A DNA stretch of 64,000 nt from Prevotella sp. khp7 (GTDB lineage: Bacteria > Bacteroidota > Bacteroidia > Bacteroidales > Bacteroidaceae), in assembly GCF_900109055.1 (NCBI RefSeq), contig NZ_FOIV01000003.1, positions 372,001-436,000 of the forward strand. Direction: 5' to 3'. Positions within the stretch are counted from its first letter, which is position 1, and every line of letters starts with the position of its first letter. The position numbers and the translations under genes were made by a program. Of the stretch, positions 52,166 to 61,052 are shown one piece after another. Below the pieces are notes generated by a model. The model did no database searches, was not told the origin of the DNA, and worked only from the letters and a program-made list of their open reading frames with translations.

Positions 52166-52920
52166 TGATCAGGATTCTCTACATAGCCTTGATATCTTGG
52201 CGAGAGTGACGACATTACCGAGTCGTATGCCTGACGCATGGTGGCATCTACGTTGTCTGGTCCTTGCCCGATGGGGTAGATGGGCTGATGAATGGTAAGC
52301 GTCAGCGGATGCCAGTTGACGAAGTTGAATCCCTTCATGCGAGGCAGGATGTCGAAACTTCCATTAATGGTAAGTGGCACTACGGGCAGCTGCAATTCGT
52401 CGGCCAGTGCGAAAGCACCTTTCTTGAAAGTACCCATATGACCTGTAAATGTGCGTGCTCCTTCAGGAAATACTGTCACGCTGTAGCCCTCTTTCAGTAT
52501 TTCTCGCGCATCCTCGTATGTCTTGCGTATCTTGCTGGGACCGCGTTTGTCAACGAATATCTGATGTGACTTTGCACAGGCATAACCTACAAACGGAATC
52601 TTTCTCAACTGTTGCTTCATCATCCACTTGAAATTACGCCCCAAATGGCCGTATATCAAGAAGATGTCGAACGAGCCCTGATGATTAGCCACAAACACAT
52701 AGCTCTGGTCTTTCTCCAAATGTTCGCGCCCCTCTACCTTGACAGGAATGAGAAATGTCTTCAACACCAGTTTACCCCACATGTGGCCAGGGTAATATCC
52801 CCAGAAGTGCCCGTTGCCTATGGTTGTACCTATGCCCACTTCAAGGGCGGTGATAATAGTTAGGATTACAAGTAAGGGTAATCCGATGAAGAGTTGGTAG
52901 ATAATATAGAGTAATTTCAC
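52162..52920 (-). CDS. plsC: 1-acyl-sn-glycerol-3-phosphate acyltransferase
   Basis: 252 residues with an N-terminal membrane helix. The acyltransferase motifs are 'FVANHQGSFDIFLIYGHL' (the catalytic H-x4-D form) and 'VTVFPEGARTFTGHMGTFKK' (glycerol-phosphate site), with 'LPVVPLTINGSF' after. It makes phosphatidic acid at the inner membrane. It lies between a GT2 gene and a phosphoesterase on the same strand. Confidence 0.93.
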   Translation of the reverse strand: MKLLYIIYQLFIGLPLLVILTIITALEVGIGTTIGNGHFWGYYPGHMWGKLVLKTFLIPVKVEGREHLEKDQSYVFVANHQGSFDIFLIYGHLGRNFKWMMKQQLRKIPFVGYACAKSHQIFVDKRGPSKIRKTYEDAREILKEGYSVTVFPEGARTFTGHMGTFKKGAFALADELQLPVVPLTINGSFDILPRMKGFNFVNWHPLTLTIHQPIYPIGQGPDNVDATMRQAYDSVMSSLSPRYQGYVENPDQ

Positions 52921-52948
52921 AGTCTTATGTTTCTTGTTGTTCTATTGC

Positions 52949-53695
52949 TTAGGAATTTCTCGGGTATTTCCTTGTCCACCCATCCCAGCGTAGTCTCATC
53001 ACACCGAAGAATGCTTCGCCGAATATGCCGCCCGACATCTTACTGGTGCCCTCACGCCGATTCACGAATATCACGCTCACCTCTTTGATCTTAAAACCAA
53101 TCTTGTAGGCAGTGTATTTCATTTCAATTTGGAAGGCGTAGCCCTTGAAACGTATTTTGTCGAGCTCGATGGTCTCCAGTACCTTGCGTTTGTAACACAC
53201 AAAACCAGCGGTAGTGTCATGAACCAGAAATCCCGTCACCACGCGTACGTATTTCGACGCAAAGTAGCTCATCAGCACCCTGCCTATAGGCCAGTTCACG
53301 ACGTTTACGCCACTCACATAGCGACTTCCCACGGCCACGTCATAGCCATCGCTTTGACAAGTCTTGTAGAGCCTTGGCAAATCGTTAGGGTCGTGACTAA
53401 AGTCGGCATCCATCTCGAAGATGTAGTCGTAATGATGCTCCAATGCCCATTTGAAACCAGCAATGTAGGCAGTGCCGAGTCCTAGTTTGCCTTTACGTTC
53501 CAGCATGTATAGGCGGTTGCCGAACTCCATAGCCATCAAACCGCGTACAATAGCAGCTGTCCCATCAGGCGATCCGTCGTCGATCACAAGAATATGGAAG
53601 CACTTCTCAAGGGTGAATATCGCACGGATGATTTTCTCGATATTCTCCTTTTCGTTGTAAGTAGGTATGATGACTATACTGTCACTTTCGTACAT
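52949..53695 (-). CDS. Polyprenyl-phosphate glycosyltransferase, GT2 (DPM1-like)
   Basis: 248 residues: 'SIVIIPTYNEKENIEKIIRA', 'ILVIDDGSPDGTA', DxD motif in 'YIFEMDADFSHDPNDLP', 'AVGSRYVSGV' and a late 'NRREGTSKMSG'. This is the soluble dolichol/polyprenol-phosphate mannose synthase type, moving a sugar from a nucleotide to a lipid carrier at the membrane. No C-terminal membrane helices. It heads the minus-strand run; a TAACTTTG box lies roughly 25-35 nt upstream. Confidence 0.9.
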   Translation of the reverse strand: MYESDSIVIIPTYNEKENIEKIIRAIFTLEKCFHILVIDDGSPDGTAAIVRGLMAMEFGNRLYMLERKGKLGLGTAYIAGFKWALEHHYDYIFEMDADFSHDPNDLPRLYKTCQSDGYDVAVGSRYVSGVNVVNWPIGRVLMSYFASKYVRVVTGFLVHDTTAGFVCYKRKVLETIELDKIRFKGYAFQIEMKYTAYKIGFKIKEVSVIFVNRREGTSKMSGGIFGEAFFGVMRLRWDGWTRKYPRNS

Positions 53696-53736
53696 AACTT
53701 TCTACGCTTTTGATGGTGCAAAGTTAAGAAAAAGAA

Positions 53737-53766
53737 GTGAAAAATGAAAAGTGAAAAGTGAAAAGT
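53737..53766. repeat. GTGAAAA heptamer array upstream of mfd
   Basis: About four 7-mers (GTGAAAA, ATGAAAA, GTGAAAA, GTGAAAA) ending near 53764. They supply an upstream in-frame GTG before the real mfd start. Related arrays are at 17032 and inside mfd at 54784. Coordinates are good to about 2 bp. Confidence 0.6.
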
Positions 53767-53811
53767 ATGCTCTATTTGTGTTTTTTTTGTATTTTTGCAC
53801 CTGAATTTGCA

Positions 53812-56800
53812 ATGAATATACAGGAATTAGAGAATCTTTACGCCAAGTTGCCACAAGTGTCGGCACTGGCTGCTGAGTTGGGGAAATCCTCGTTTACAAC
53901 GGTTTTCCTTGAGGGTCTGTTGGGCTCTAGTGCACCAATGCTCTTTGGTAGTTTGGCCCTGAAGTGTCAGAAACGTCTGCTTTTTGTTCTTCAGGATGCC
54001 GAGGAGGCTGGCTATTTCTATCACGACCTCACCCAGTTGATGGGCGAGGAGCGGGTGTTGTTCTTCCCCTCCAGCTATCGCCGTGCCATCAAATATGCCC
54101 AGCGTGATGCAGCCTCTGAGATCCTGCGTACCGAGGTCCTTGCCAGACTGACAGGTGGATGGGTTGGTTATATCATTACCTATCCTGAAGCATTGGCCGA
54201 GATGGTGGTGTCGAAGCGGAGTCTCGATGACCGTACATTAGTGCTTGAGAAAGACCAGGCTATTGCTGTTGGCGATATTGAGAGAACGCTCCACGAGTTT
54301 GGTTTCCGCGAGGTCGACTATGTCTATGAGCCAGGCCAGTATGCCCTGCGCGGCTCAATTCTCGATGTCTACTCTTACAGTTGTGAGTATCCCTATCGTA
54401 TCGACTTCTTTGGCGATGATATCGACTCTATCCGTACGTTCGAGGTAGAAGACCAATTGTCTAAAGACCATCGCGACCGCATCGAGGTAGTGCCCGAACT
54501 CTCTGGCGTTTCCGAAGAGAAAGTGTCCTTCCTTTCGTTTGTGCCTCGCGACATGGTGCTGGTCACCAAAGACTATCTTTATGTGCGCGATGCCATAGAC
54601 CGTGCCTATCAGGAAGGCTTCTCGGCTCAGGCACGTACAGAGCAGATGGAGGGAACTACTGAGATGGAGCGCCGTGAGATAGAACGCCGGTTGCAGCGCG
54701 AGAACCAACTCGTCACAGGAGCTCAGTTCATGAGCGATGCCAATGAGCTCCGTCGCATAGAGTTCGGTCATCGTCCTTCATCTCTAAATTCTACATTCTT
54801 AACTCTTAAATTCTCCGTCTCCGTCCAGCCTCTTTTTCACAAGAACTTCGACATGCTCATTAAGACCTTTGAGGATTACCTCCTTCAAGGTTATCATATA
54901 TATATATGTGCCGACAGTCAGAAGCAGAACGAGCGTCTGAAAGATATCTTCGCTGAGAAGTCGACCATTGCCTTTACGCCTGTTCAGAATACCATTCACG
55001 AGGGCTTTACCGACGATGATCTTCGCATCTGCGTATTTACCGACCACCAGATATTCGACCGCTTCCATAAGTATAACCTCAAGAGCGACAAGGCCCGTAG
55101 TGGAAAGATGGCCCTTACGCTGAAGGAGATTCAGCAGTTCGAGATCGGCGACTACGTGGTGCACGTCGATCATGGTGTGGGTAAGTTCGGCGGTCTCATC
55201 CGCATGCCTCAAGGTGACGGCTATCAGGAGATGATAAAGATTCTCTACCAGCATGGCGACAGTATCTATGTGTCTATCCACTCGCTCTATAAAGTGTCGA
55301 AATACAAGTCGCAGGATAACGGCGAGCCTCCACGCCTCTCCAACTTGGGTACAGGCCAGTGGGAACGCCTCAAGGAACGTACGAAGAATCATATCAAGGA
55401 TATGGCGCGTGACCTGATAAAACTCTATGCCAAGCGCCGTCGTGAGAAGGGTTTTGCCTTCAGTCGTGATACCTATCTGCAACAGGAGCTCGAAGCAAGT
55501 TTCCTCTATGAGGACACACCCGACCAGCTCAAAGCTACGCAGGAGGTGAAGGCTGATATGGAGCAGGAAAAGCCTATGGATCGTCTGGTCTGTGGCGATG
55601 TGGGCTTTGGAAAAACCGAGGTGGCTGTGCGCGCCGCTTTTAAGGCTGCTACCGATGGCAAACAGGTGGCTGTTCTGGTGCCCACTACCGTATTGGCTTA
55701 CCAGCATTACCGCACGTTTATAGGGCGCCTCAAGAATATGCCCGTCCGTGTCGACTATCTCACTCGTGCCCGCACCGCGAAACAAACCACTCAGGTGCTC
55801 AAGGATCTTGCCGATGGCAAAATAGATATCATTATAGGAACGCATAAGCTAATCGGCAAGACTGTCAAATTCAAGGATCTTGGCCTGCTCATCATCGACG
55901 AGGAGCAGAAGTTCGGTGTCTCTACTAAGGAGAAGTTGCGCCAGATGAAGTCGAGCGTCGATACCCTTACCATGTCGGCCACGCCTATTCCCCGCACCCT
56001 CCAGTTCTCACTCCTTGGTGCCCGCGATTTCAGTGTCATCCAGACACCGCCGCCTAACCGCTATCCCATTCAGACCGAGATTCACACATTCGGAGCCGAG
56101 ATCATCACCGATGCCATCAATTTCGAGATGTCGCGCAATGGTCAGGTCTACTTTGTCAACAACCGTATTAGCGAACTCCAGCATATTGAGGAACTCATCC
56201 ATAAGTACATCCCCGATGCCCGTGTGGCCATCGGCCATGGACAGATGAAGCCTGAGCAGCTCGAACAAATCATCCTCGACTTCTCCAACTACGACTATGA
56301 TGTGCTGCTCTCTACGACTATTGTCGAGAACGGTATCGACATCCCTAATGCCAACACCATCATCATCAATGGTGCCCACAACTTCGGGCTTTCCGACCTT
56401 CATCAGATGCGTGGTCGCGTGGGACGAGGCAACCGTAAGGCTTTCTGTTATTTATTAGCACCTCCTCTTGCTGCACTTCCTGCCGATAGCCGTCGTCGCC
56501 TTGAGGCCTTAGAGAACTTCTCCGATCTGGGGTCTGGTATTAACATTGCCATGCAGGACCTCGATATCCGTGGTGCGGGCAACTTGCTGGGCTCAGAACA
56601 GAGTGGTTTTATCTCCGATCTAGGCTATGAGACCTACCAGAAGATTCTGAATCAGGCGATGACAGAACTGCGCAATTCAGAAGCCCTTCAAGAGATGGGG
56701 GACTGGCAGGTTCTTGGGGGGGAAGAGGGGGATGCCTCCTTCTTTGTAGACGACTGTGCCCTCGAATCCGATATTGAGATGTATTTCCCCGATTCTTATG

Positions 56801-57213
56801 TACCTAGTGACTCAGAACGCATGTTGCTCTATCGCGAATTAGATAATCTGGCGGGCAGTTCCCGTCTTGAATCCGATTTGGCGGCTTATCGCAAACGGCT
56901 TGTCGACCGCTTCGGCACAATCCCCCCTGTTGCCGAAGAACTTATTGAGGTGGTGCCGCTCAGAGCAGCAGGCAAGCAACTGGGTATCGAGAAGATTATG
57001 CTCAAACAGCAACACATGTACCTCTACTTTGTGAGCAACAATGATAGTCCCTACTATCAGAGCGAGGCCTTCGGACGCGTGCTCAGCTATGTAGCTGCTC
57101 ACCCTCGTCAGTGCAATTTCCGTGAGACTAAAGGTAAGCGTTCCGTCGTTATCACCAGCGTACCTACTGTAGTCTCTGCTCTGTCAATCTGTCGTCAGAT
57201 TCTGTCAGATTGA
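53812..57213 (+). CDS. mfd: Transcription-repair coupling factor
   Basis: 1133 residues from the ATG at 53812, after a TATTTTTG box at 53790-53797. It removes stalled RNA polymerase and recruits UvrA to lesions. Order: UvrB-like N-terminal domains; RNA-polymerase-interaction (CarD-like) domain 'QFEIGDYVVHVDHGVGKFGG'; helicase motor with Walker A 'CGDVGFGKTEVAVRAAFKA', 'LVPTTVLAYQHYRTF', DEEQ box 'LIIDEEQKFGVSTKEKL', 'TLTMSATPIPRTLQFSLLGA', 'STTIVENGIDIPNANTIIIN', 'QMRGRVGRGNRKAFCY'; then the C-terminal TRCF domain. Residues about 324-334 are encoded by a heptamer-like repeat. Confidence 0.97.
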   Translation: MNIQELENLYAKLPQVSALAAELGKSSFTTVFLEGLLGSSAPMLFGSLALKCQKRLLFVLQDAEEAGYFYHDLTQLMGEERVLFFPSSYRRAIKYAQRDAASEILRTEVLARLTGGWVGYIITYPEALAEMVVSKRSLDDRTLVLEKDQAIAVGDIERTLHEFGFREVDYVYEPGQYALRGSILDVYSYSCEYPYRIDFFGDDIDSIRTFEVEDQLSKDHRDRIEVVPELSGVSEEKVSFLSFVPRDMVLVTKDYLYVRDAIDRAYQEGFSAQARTEQMEGTTEMERREIERRLQRENQLVTGAQFMSDANELRRIEFGHRPSSLNSTFLTLKFSVSVQPLFHKNFDMLIKTFEDYLLQGYHIYICADSQKQNERLKDIFAEKSTIAFTPVQNTIHEGFTDDDLRICVFTDHQIFDRFHKYNLKSDKARSGKMALTLKEIQQFEIGDYVVHVDHGVGKFGGLIRMPQGDGYQEMIKILYQHGDSIYVSIHSLYKVSKYKSQDNGEPPRLSNLGTGQWERLKERTKNHIKDMARDLIKLYAKRRREKGFAFSRDTYLQQELEASFLYEDTPDQLKATQEVKADMEQEKPMDRLVCGDVGFGKTEVAVRAAFKAATDGKQVAVLVPTTVLAYQHYRTFIGRLKNMPVRVDYLTRARTAKQTTQVLKDLADGKIDIIIGTHKLIGKTVKFKDLGLLIIDEEQKFGVSTKEKLRQMKSSVDTLTMSATPIPRTLQFSLLGARDFSVIQTPPPNRYPIQTEIHTFGAEIITDAINFEMSRNGQVYFVNNRISELQHIEELIHKYIPDARVAIGHGQMKPEQLEQIILDFSNYDYDVLLSTTIVENGIDIPNANTIIINGAHNFGLSDLHQMRGRVGRGNRKAFCYLLAPPLAALPADSRRRLEALENFSDLGSGINIAMQDLDIRGAGNLLGSEQSGFISDLGYETYQKILNQAMTELRNSEALQEMGDWQVLGGEEGDASFFVDDCALESDIEMYFPDSYVPSDSERMLLYRELDNLAGSSRLESDLAAYRKRLVDRFGTIPPVAEELIEVVPLRAAGKQLGIEKIMLKQQHMYLYFVSNNDSPYYQSEAFGRVLSYVAAHPRQCNFRETKGKRSVVITSVPTVVSALSICRQILSD
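54784..54811. repeat. Heptamer-like array inside the mfd coding region
   Basis: CTAAATT, CTACATT, CTTAACT, CTTAAAT in succession, A/T-rich against a GC-rich gene, encoding 'LNSTFLTLKF' in frame. It resembles intergenic heptamer arrays elsewhere in the window. Confidence 0.55.
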
Positions 57214-57307
57214 CACATAAGGGCTTCTGGCATTTCCCTTGCATGTTGTTGAGTGAAAGCCGAAAGGCAATCATAAAAAATAACATGTATAATCGTTAAA
57301 TAGAATT

Positions 57308-57314
57308 AGGAGGT
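57308..57314 (+). promoter_or_regulatory. Strong Shine-Dalgarno sequence for hsp20
   Basis: AGGAGGT seven bases before the ATG. Such a perfect ribosome-binding site is exceptional here; almost every other gene in the window has an A-rich leader with none. Confidence 0.75.
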
Positions 57315-57321
57315 AAAGATT

Positions 57322-57747
57322 ATGATGCCAGTAATGAGAAGCAACAGTTGGATTCCAAGTGTGTTCAATGACTTGTTTGATACCGATTTTATGCCGAAGT
57401 GCAATGCTACGGCTCCTGCTATTAATGTGAAAGAAAGCGACAAGGCATACACCGTAGAACTCGCCGCTCCGGGCATGAAAAAGGAGGATTTCAATGTGCA
57501 TATCAACGATGAAGGTAACCTCATCATTAAGATGGAGAGTAAGAGTGAGAAAAAGGATGAGGACAAGAACACTCGCTATCTGCGACGTGAGTTCTCATAC
57601 TCAAAGTTTGAGCAGACTTTGATTCTGCCTGACGATGTAAAAAAGGAGGATATTCATGCTCGTGTAGACAATGGTGTACTCACTATTGAACTCCCCAAGG
57701 TGATAGTGGAGAAGGCTAAACTTTCTCGTCAGATAGATATTGTATAA
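57322..57747 (+). CDS. Small heat-shock protein, Hsp20 family
   Basis: 141 residues with an alpha-crystallin domain (about 32-135): 'APAINVKESDKAYTVELAAP', 'EDFNVHINDEGNLIIKMES', 'RYLRREFSYSKFEQTLILPD', and the closing 'VDNGVLTIELPK'. It is an ATP-independent holdase that keeps unfolded proteins soluble in the cytoplasm. The start (ATG ATG) is fixed by the AGGAGGT ribosome-binding site. It is monocistronic with a strong terminator. Confidence 0.94.
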   Translation: MMPVMRSNSWIPSVFNDLFDTDFMPKCNATAPAINVKESDKAYTVELAAPGMKKEDFNVHINDEGNLIIKMESKSEKKDEDKNTRYLRREFSYSKFEQTLILPDDVKKEDIHARVDNGVLTIELPKVIVEKAKLSRQIDIV

Positions 57748-57777
57748 GTTTTTTAGTTGTTGTTTTTAGTTTTTGAG

Positions 57778-57807
57778 CCGTCAGACGTTGGTCTGGCGGT
57801 TTTTTTG
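57778..57807 (+). terminator. Terminator after hsp20
   Basis: CCGTCAGAC / GTCTGGCGG stem (with a G-U pair), loop GTTG, then a run of T. Confidence 0.88.
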
Positions 57808-57829
57808 TTAAAATCCTCATTTATAGGGA

Positions 57830-57860
57830 TTGTACAATATACCGAATAGCAGTACCTTTG
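57830..57860 (+). promoter_or_regulatory. Promoter of the hemE cluster
   Basis: TTG 57830-57832, a 20-nt spacer, TACCTTTG 57853-57860; 35 nt before the hemE ATG. Confidence 0.75.
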
Positions 57861-57895
57861 CACCGCAATTTTAACACAAGGACGAATATATAGTT

Positions 57896-58915
57896 ATGTG
57901 TAGCAACCCATTTATAGCTGTTATAAATCACCAACCTGCTCAGCGCCCTCCCATGTGGATGATGCGTCAAGCAGGTCGTGTACTTCCCCGTTATCGCTGC
58001 CTCACCCAGAAACAGCCTTTCCATTCTATCTTGGCCGATGCTAAGATGGCCGCCGAAGTCACACTTATGCCTATCAACGATATGGGTATGGATGCCGCCA
58101 TCTTATTCAGTGATATCCTCGTTGTTCCAGAGGCATTGGGTGTTCAAGTCGAATGGACTACTGATGGCCCCGTATTCCCTCATCCGCTGATGGACTTAGA
58201 TTCCCCCGCATCTTTGCTCTATTTCAATCCCTCCAATCTGATGCATGTGGCCGATACCCTTGATGAGATACAGTGCCAGAATATGGATGATACTCCTGTA
58301 ATAGGCTTCTGTGGCGGTCCGCTTACCTGTCTGTGCTATATGCTTGGCGGGCGCGACAAGAGCATGCAGTTTACCGATGTGGTGCGTTATTTCTACACCC
58401 ACCGCTCAGAAACAGAACAGTTGCTCGAAGCCCTCACAAGTGCATCAGAATACTATGTGCGTCTTCAGGCGGCTCATAAAATTTCTGCTTTCCAAATATT
58501 CGAGTCGTTTGCCAGTGTGATACCCGTCGAGCTCTATACTTCGTTGATCCTGCCTTTTGTGCGTCGTATCACAGCGGCGGCCCGCGATTGTGGCCTGCCG
58601 GTCATTTTCTTTCCAAAAGGTTTTGGCACAGGGCTTTCGGTGTTGACAAAAGATGATTGCGACTTCGTGAGTATCGACTGGCATACGCCACTCTCAACAG
58701 CTCGCGCCATAGTTTCACCCGCTTTAGGTCTTCAAGGTAATATGGATCCCCGTTTGTTGTTTGCCCCTCAAGCTGTCATCGCCCAACATCTGCAGACTTA
58801 TATGGACTTTTTCAACACTTACCCCGACTATATATTTAATCTGGGGCATGGTCTGCATAAAGACACACCGCTTAAGAACGTGCGTTTCGTTACCTCATGG
58901 TTTAAACAGAAATAA
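57896..58915 (+). CDS. hemE: Uroporphyrinogen decarboxylase
   Basis: 339 residues. It removes four carboxyl groups from uroporphyrinogen III. Active-site motifs are intact: 'PPMWMMRQAGRVLPRYR' (the two binding Arg), 'MDAAILFSDILVVPEALG' (catalytic Asp), 'VIGFCGGPLTCLCYML', 'YIFNLGHGLHKDTPLKNVRF'. It heads a same-strand cluster with a TonB receptor (22 bp on), an MFS carrier and a HemD-like gene, which suggests use of imported or local tetrapyrroles. No other haem-pathway enzyme is in the window. Confidence 0.94.
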   Translation: MCSNPFIAVINHQPAQRPPMWMMRQAGRVLPRYRCLTQKQPFHSILADAKMAAEVTLMPINDMGMDAAILFSDILVVPEALGVQVEWTTDGPVFPHPLMDLDSPASLLYFNPSNLMHVADTLDEIQCQNMDDTPVIGFCGGPLTCLCYMLGGRDKSMQFTDVVRYFYTHRSETEQLLEALTSASEYYVRLQAAHKISAFQIFESFASVIPVELYTSLILPFVRRITAAARDCGLPVIFFPKGFGTGLSVLTKDDCDFVSIDWHTPLSTARAIVSPALGLQGNMDPRLLFAPQAVIAQHLQTYMDFFNTYPDYIFNLGHGLHKDTPLKNVRFVTSWFKQK

Positions 58916-58937
58916 TAATAACTAATAAATTAGAATT

Positions 58938-61037
58938 ATGTTTTTAGGATTACTCTTAACATCACTGTTGGCCGTCGAAAGCCCCGAGTTGATACCCTCT
59001 GACACCACTACAGCCCGTTCTTACGATCTTGACGAGGTGGTGGTAAGCGCATTCAAAACGAACAAGTATAATCTCATGCCAGTATCGTGTACTGCCTTGT
59101 CGGCCCGCCAGCTCAGCAATTTGCAGATTACAGGCATAAAGGAGCTCACTGCCGTTATTCCCAACTTTTACATGCCCGATTACGGTTCGAGAGCCAGTTG
59201 CCCTGTATTTGTACGCGGTGTAGGTAATAAGTCGGATGGTACGGGAATCGGCTTCTATGTAGACGGTATGCCCTTCTACGAGCCCCTCTCGTTCGATTGC
59301 GATTTGGGAGATGTGGCTTCTGTTGAGGTATTGCGTGGTCCTCAGGGCACGCTGTATGGTCGTAATGCCATTGGCGGCATCGTGAATATCAGCACCCGCA
59401 ATCCATTGGAATATCAGAATACCCGTGTACGCTTGGGATATGGTCGCTATAACGACCTGCGTACGCAGATTTCTAATTACACTAAGCTCTCCGACAAGTT
59501 TGGTTTCACCTTTGGTGCTCTCTATCATCACAATGATGGTGCTTTCCGCAACAGCTATCTCGATGAGAAGGTGGACAAGATGAATGAGACCGAGGAACGT
59601 ATCGGTCTCTACTATAAGCCTGCCGACAATTGGCTGATTCGACTGAACAGCCAATTTACCTACAGCGATCAGGGTGGTTATCCCTATGCTCCTGTGGATG
59701 TTGCTACCAACACATTGCAAGATATCAAATACAACCGCTACAGTTCATTCCGTCGCTTGGTCAGCACCAATGGATTGGGCATCACCTATACAGGTCCTGT
59801 TGTCAGCTTCAATAGTCAGACTTCGTTCCAGTATATCAACTCTAAACAGGCTATTGATCAGGACTTTACTATCAACGACAAATCGTTTGTAGAAAATGCC
59901 CGCCATCAAAACATGGTGTCACAGGAGTTCACCCTCAAGTCGAGCAATGATAGCCGATATCAGTGGGTGATTGGTGCTTTTGGTATGATGGAGCACGTAG
60001 ATCGTACAGTCGATAACTACTCGCCTTCGGCTTATTCGCTCAGTCATACAAACTATTGTGTACCTACCAGTTCGCTGGCCTTGTATCATCAGAGCACCTA
60101 TAAAATCTGGCGTGGTCTCTCAGCTACTGCTGGTATCCGTCTCGATTACGAGCATGCAAAGACCAAGTATGACAACCTGAAGGTAACGGCTTCTCCATTG
60201 CCAGGCGATGGTTATACTTTAGTTAATCTCAGTCAGATGTCATCGGCAACAGGTGAATCTTTCGAGAGTAGTAAGGACTTTACACAGGTAACACCTAAGT
60301 TCACCCTGCAGTACCAGACAACAGAGGATAATCTCTACTATGCATCAATAACACGTGGTTACAAGCCAGGTGGCTTCAACAAATCGTTCTCTACGGCCGA
60401 TCAGCGTTCATATGAGCCCGAGTATAGCTGGAACTACGAGGTAGGTGCCAGTATCAACCTGTTGAACAACCTGGTCACCGTGAGTGCTGACCTCTTCTAT
60501 ATCGATTGGCGTCACATGCAGATTACCTCTACCATTGCTGGTGTAGGCAATATCACAACCAACGCTGGTCATACTGATAGCAAGGGCGCTGAGCTGAACA
60601 TTGTAGCGCGTCCTGCAAAGGGCTTACAGTTCACTGCTAACTATGGTTATACTTACGCCCGCTTCCTTTCTTATGAAAAGAGTGCTATGGTAAGCTATAC
60701 CAACAATCGCTTACCTATGGTGCCCAACCACACGCTGAGCGTTGATGCGAACTATACCATCAATCCAACAGGTTGGCTGGATCGCGTGATGTTCAATGTT
60801 GGTCTTCGAGGTCTGGGTCGTATCTACTGGGCAGAGGATAACCTCGTCAGTCAGGACTTCTATACAACCCTCAACGCTAAGGTTGCCTTTACCAAAGGTA
60901 TTGTTACTTGGGAGTTGTGGGGCAAGAACCTGACAGATACCAACTATATGGCTTATGGCTTCAAGTCATCATCAGGCAACTACGCCCAGGCAGGCAAGCC
61001 ATTGACATTTGGAACCACAATCGAGTTAAATATCTAA
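58938..61037 (+). CDS. TonB-dependent outer-membrane receptor
   Basis: 699 residues with a short signal sequence ('LGLLLTSLLAVES'). The TonB box/plug begins 'YDLDEVVVSAFKTNKYN', with plug motifs 'VFVRGVGNKSDGTGIGFYVD' and 'VEVLRGPQGTLYGRNAIGGI'. A 22-strand barrel ends 'GKPLTFGTTIELNI', with 'LWGKNLTDTNYMAYGF' near the end. It has no CarboxypepD-like N-terminal domain and no SusD partner, so it is a siderophore/porphyrin-type rather than a glycan receptor. It lies between hemE and an MFS gene, which points to a tetrapyrrole or iron-chelate ligand; the ligand is inference. Confidence 0.92.
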   Translation: MFLGLLLTSLLAVESPELIPSDTTTARSYDLDEVVVSAFKTNKYNLMPVSCTALSARQLSNLQITGIKELTAVIPNFYMPDYGSRASCPVFVRGVGNKSDGTGIGFYVDGMPFYEPLSFDCDLGDVASVEVLRGPQGTLYGRNAIGGIVNISTRNPLEYQNTRVRLGYGRYNDLRTQISNYTKLSDKFGFTFGALYHHNDGAFRNSYLDEKVDKMNETEERIGLYYKPADNWLIRLNSQFTYSDQGGYPYAPVDVATNTLQDIKYNRYSSFRRLVSTNGLGITYTGPVVSFNSQTSFQYINSKQAIDQDFTINDKSFVENARHQNMVSQEFTLKSSNDSRYQWVIGAFGMMEHVDRTVDNYSPSAYSLSHTNYCVPTSSLALYHQSTYKIWRGLSATAGIRLDYEHAKTKYDNLKVTASPLPGDGYTLVNLSQMSSATGESFESSKDFTQVTPKFTLQYQTTEDNLYYASITRGYKPGGFNKSFSTADQRSYEPEYSWNYEVGASINLLNNLVTVSADLFYIDWRHMQITSTIAGVGNITTNAGHTDSKGAELNIVARPAKGLQFTANYGYTYARFLSYEKSAMVSYTNNRLPMVPNHTLSVDANYTINPTGWLDRVMFNVGLRGLGRIYWAEDNLVSQDFYTTLNAKVAFTKGIVTWELWGKNLTDTNYMAYGFKSSSGNYAQAGKPLTFGTTIELNI

Positions 61038-61052
61038 TCCACAAATAATTAC

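Noticed and set aside
54799..55845. 348-residue minus-strand open frame opposite mfd
   Set aside because: Antisense to conserved Mfd helicase motifs; no independent features.
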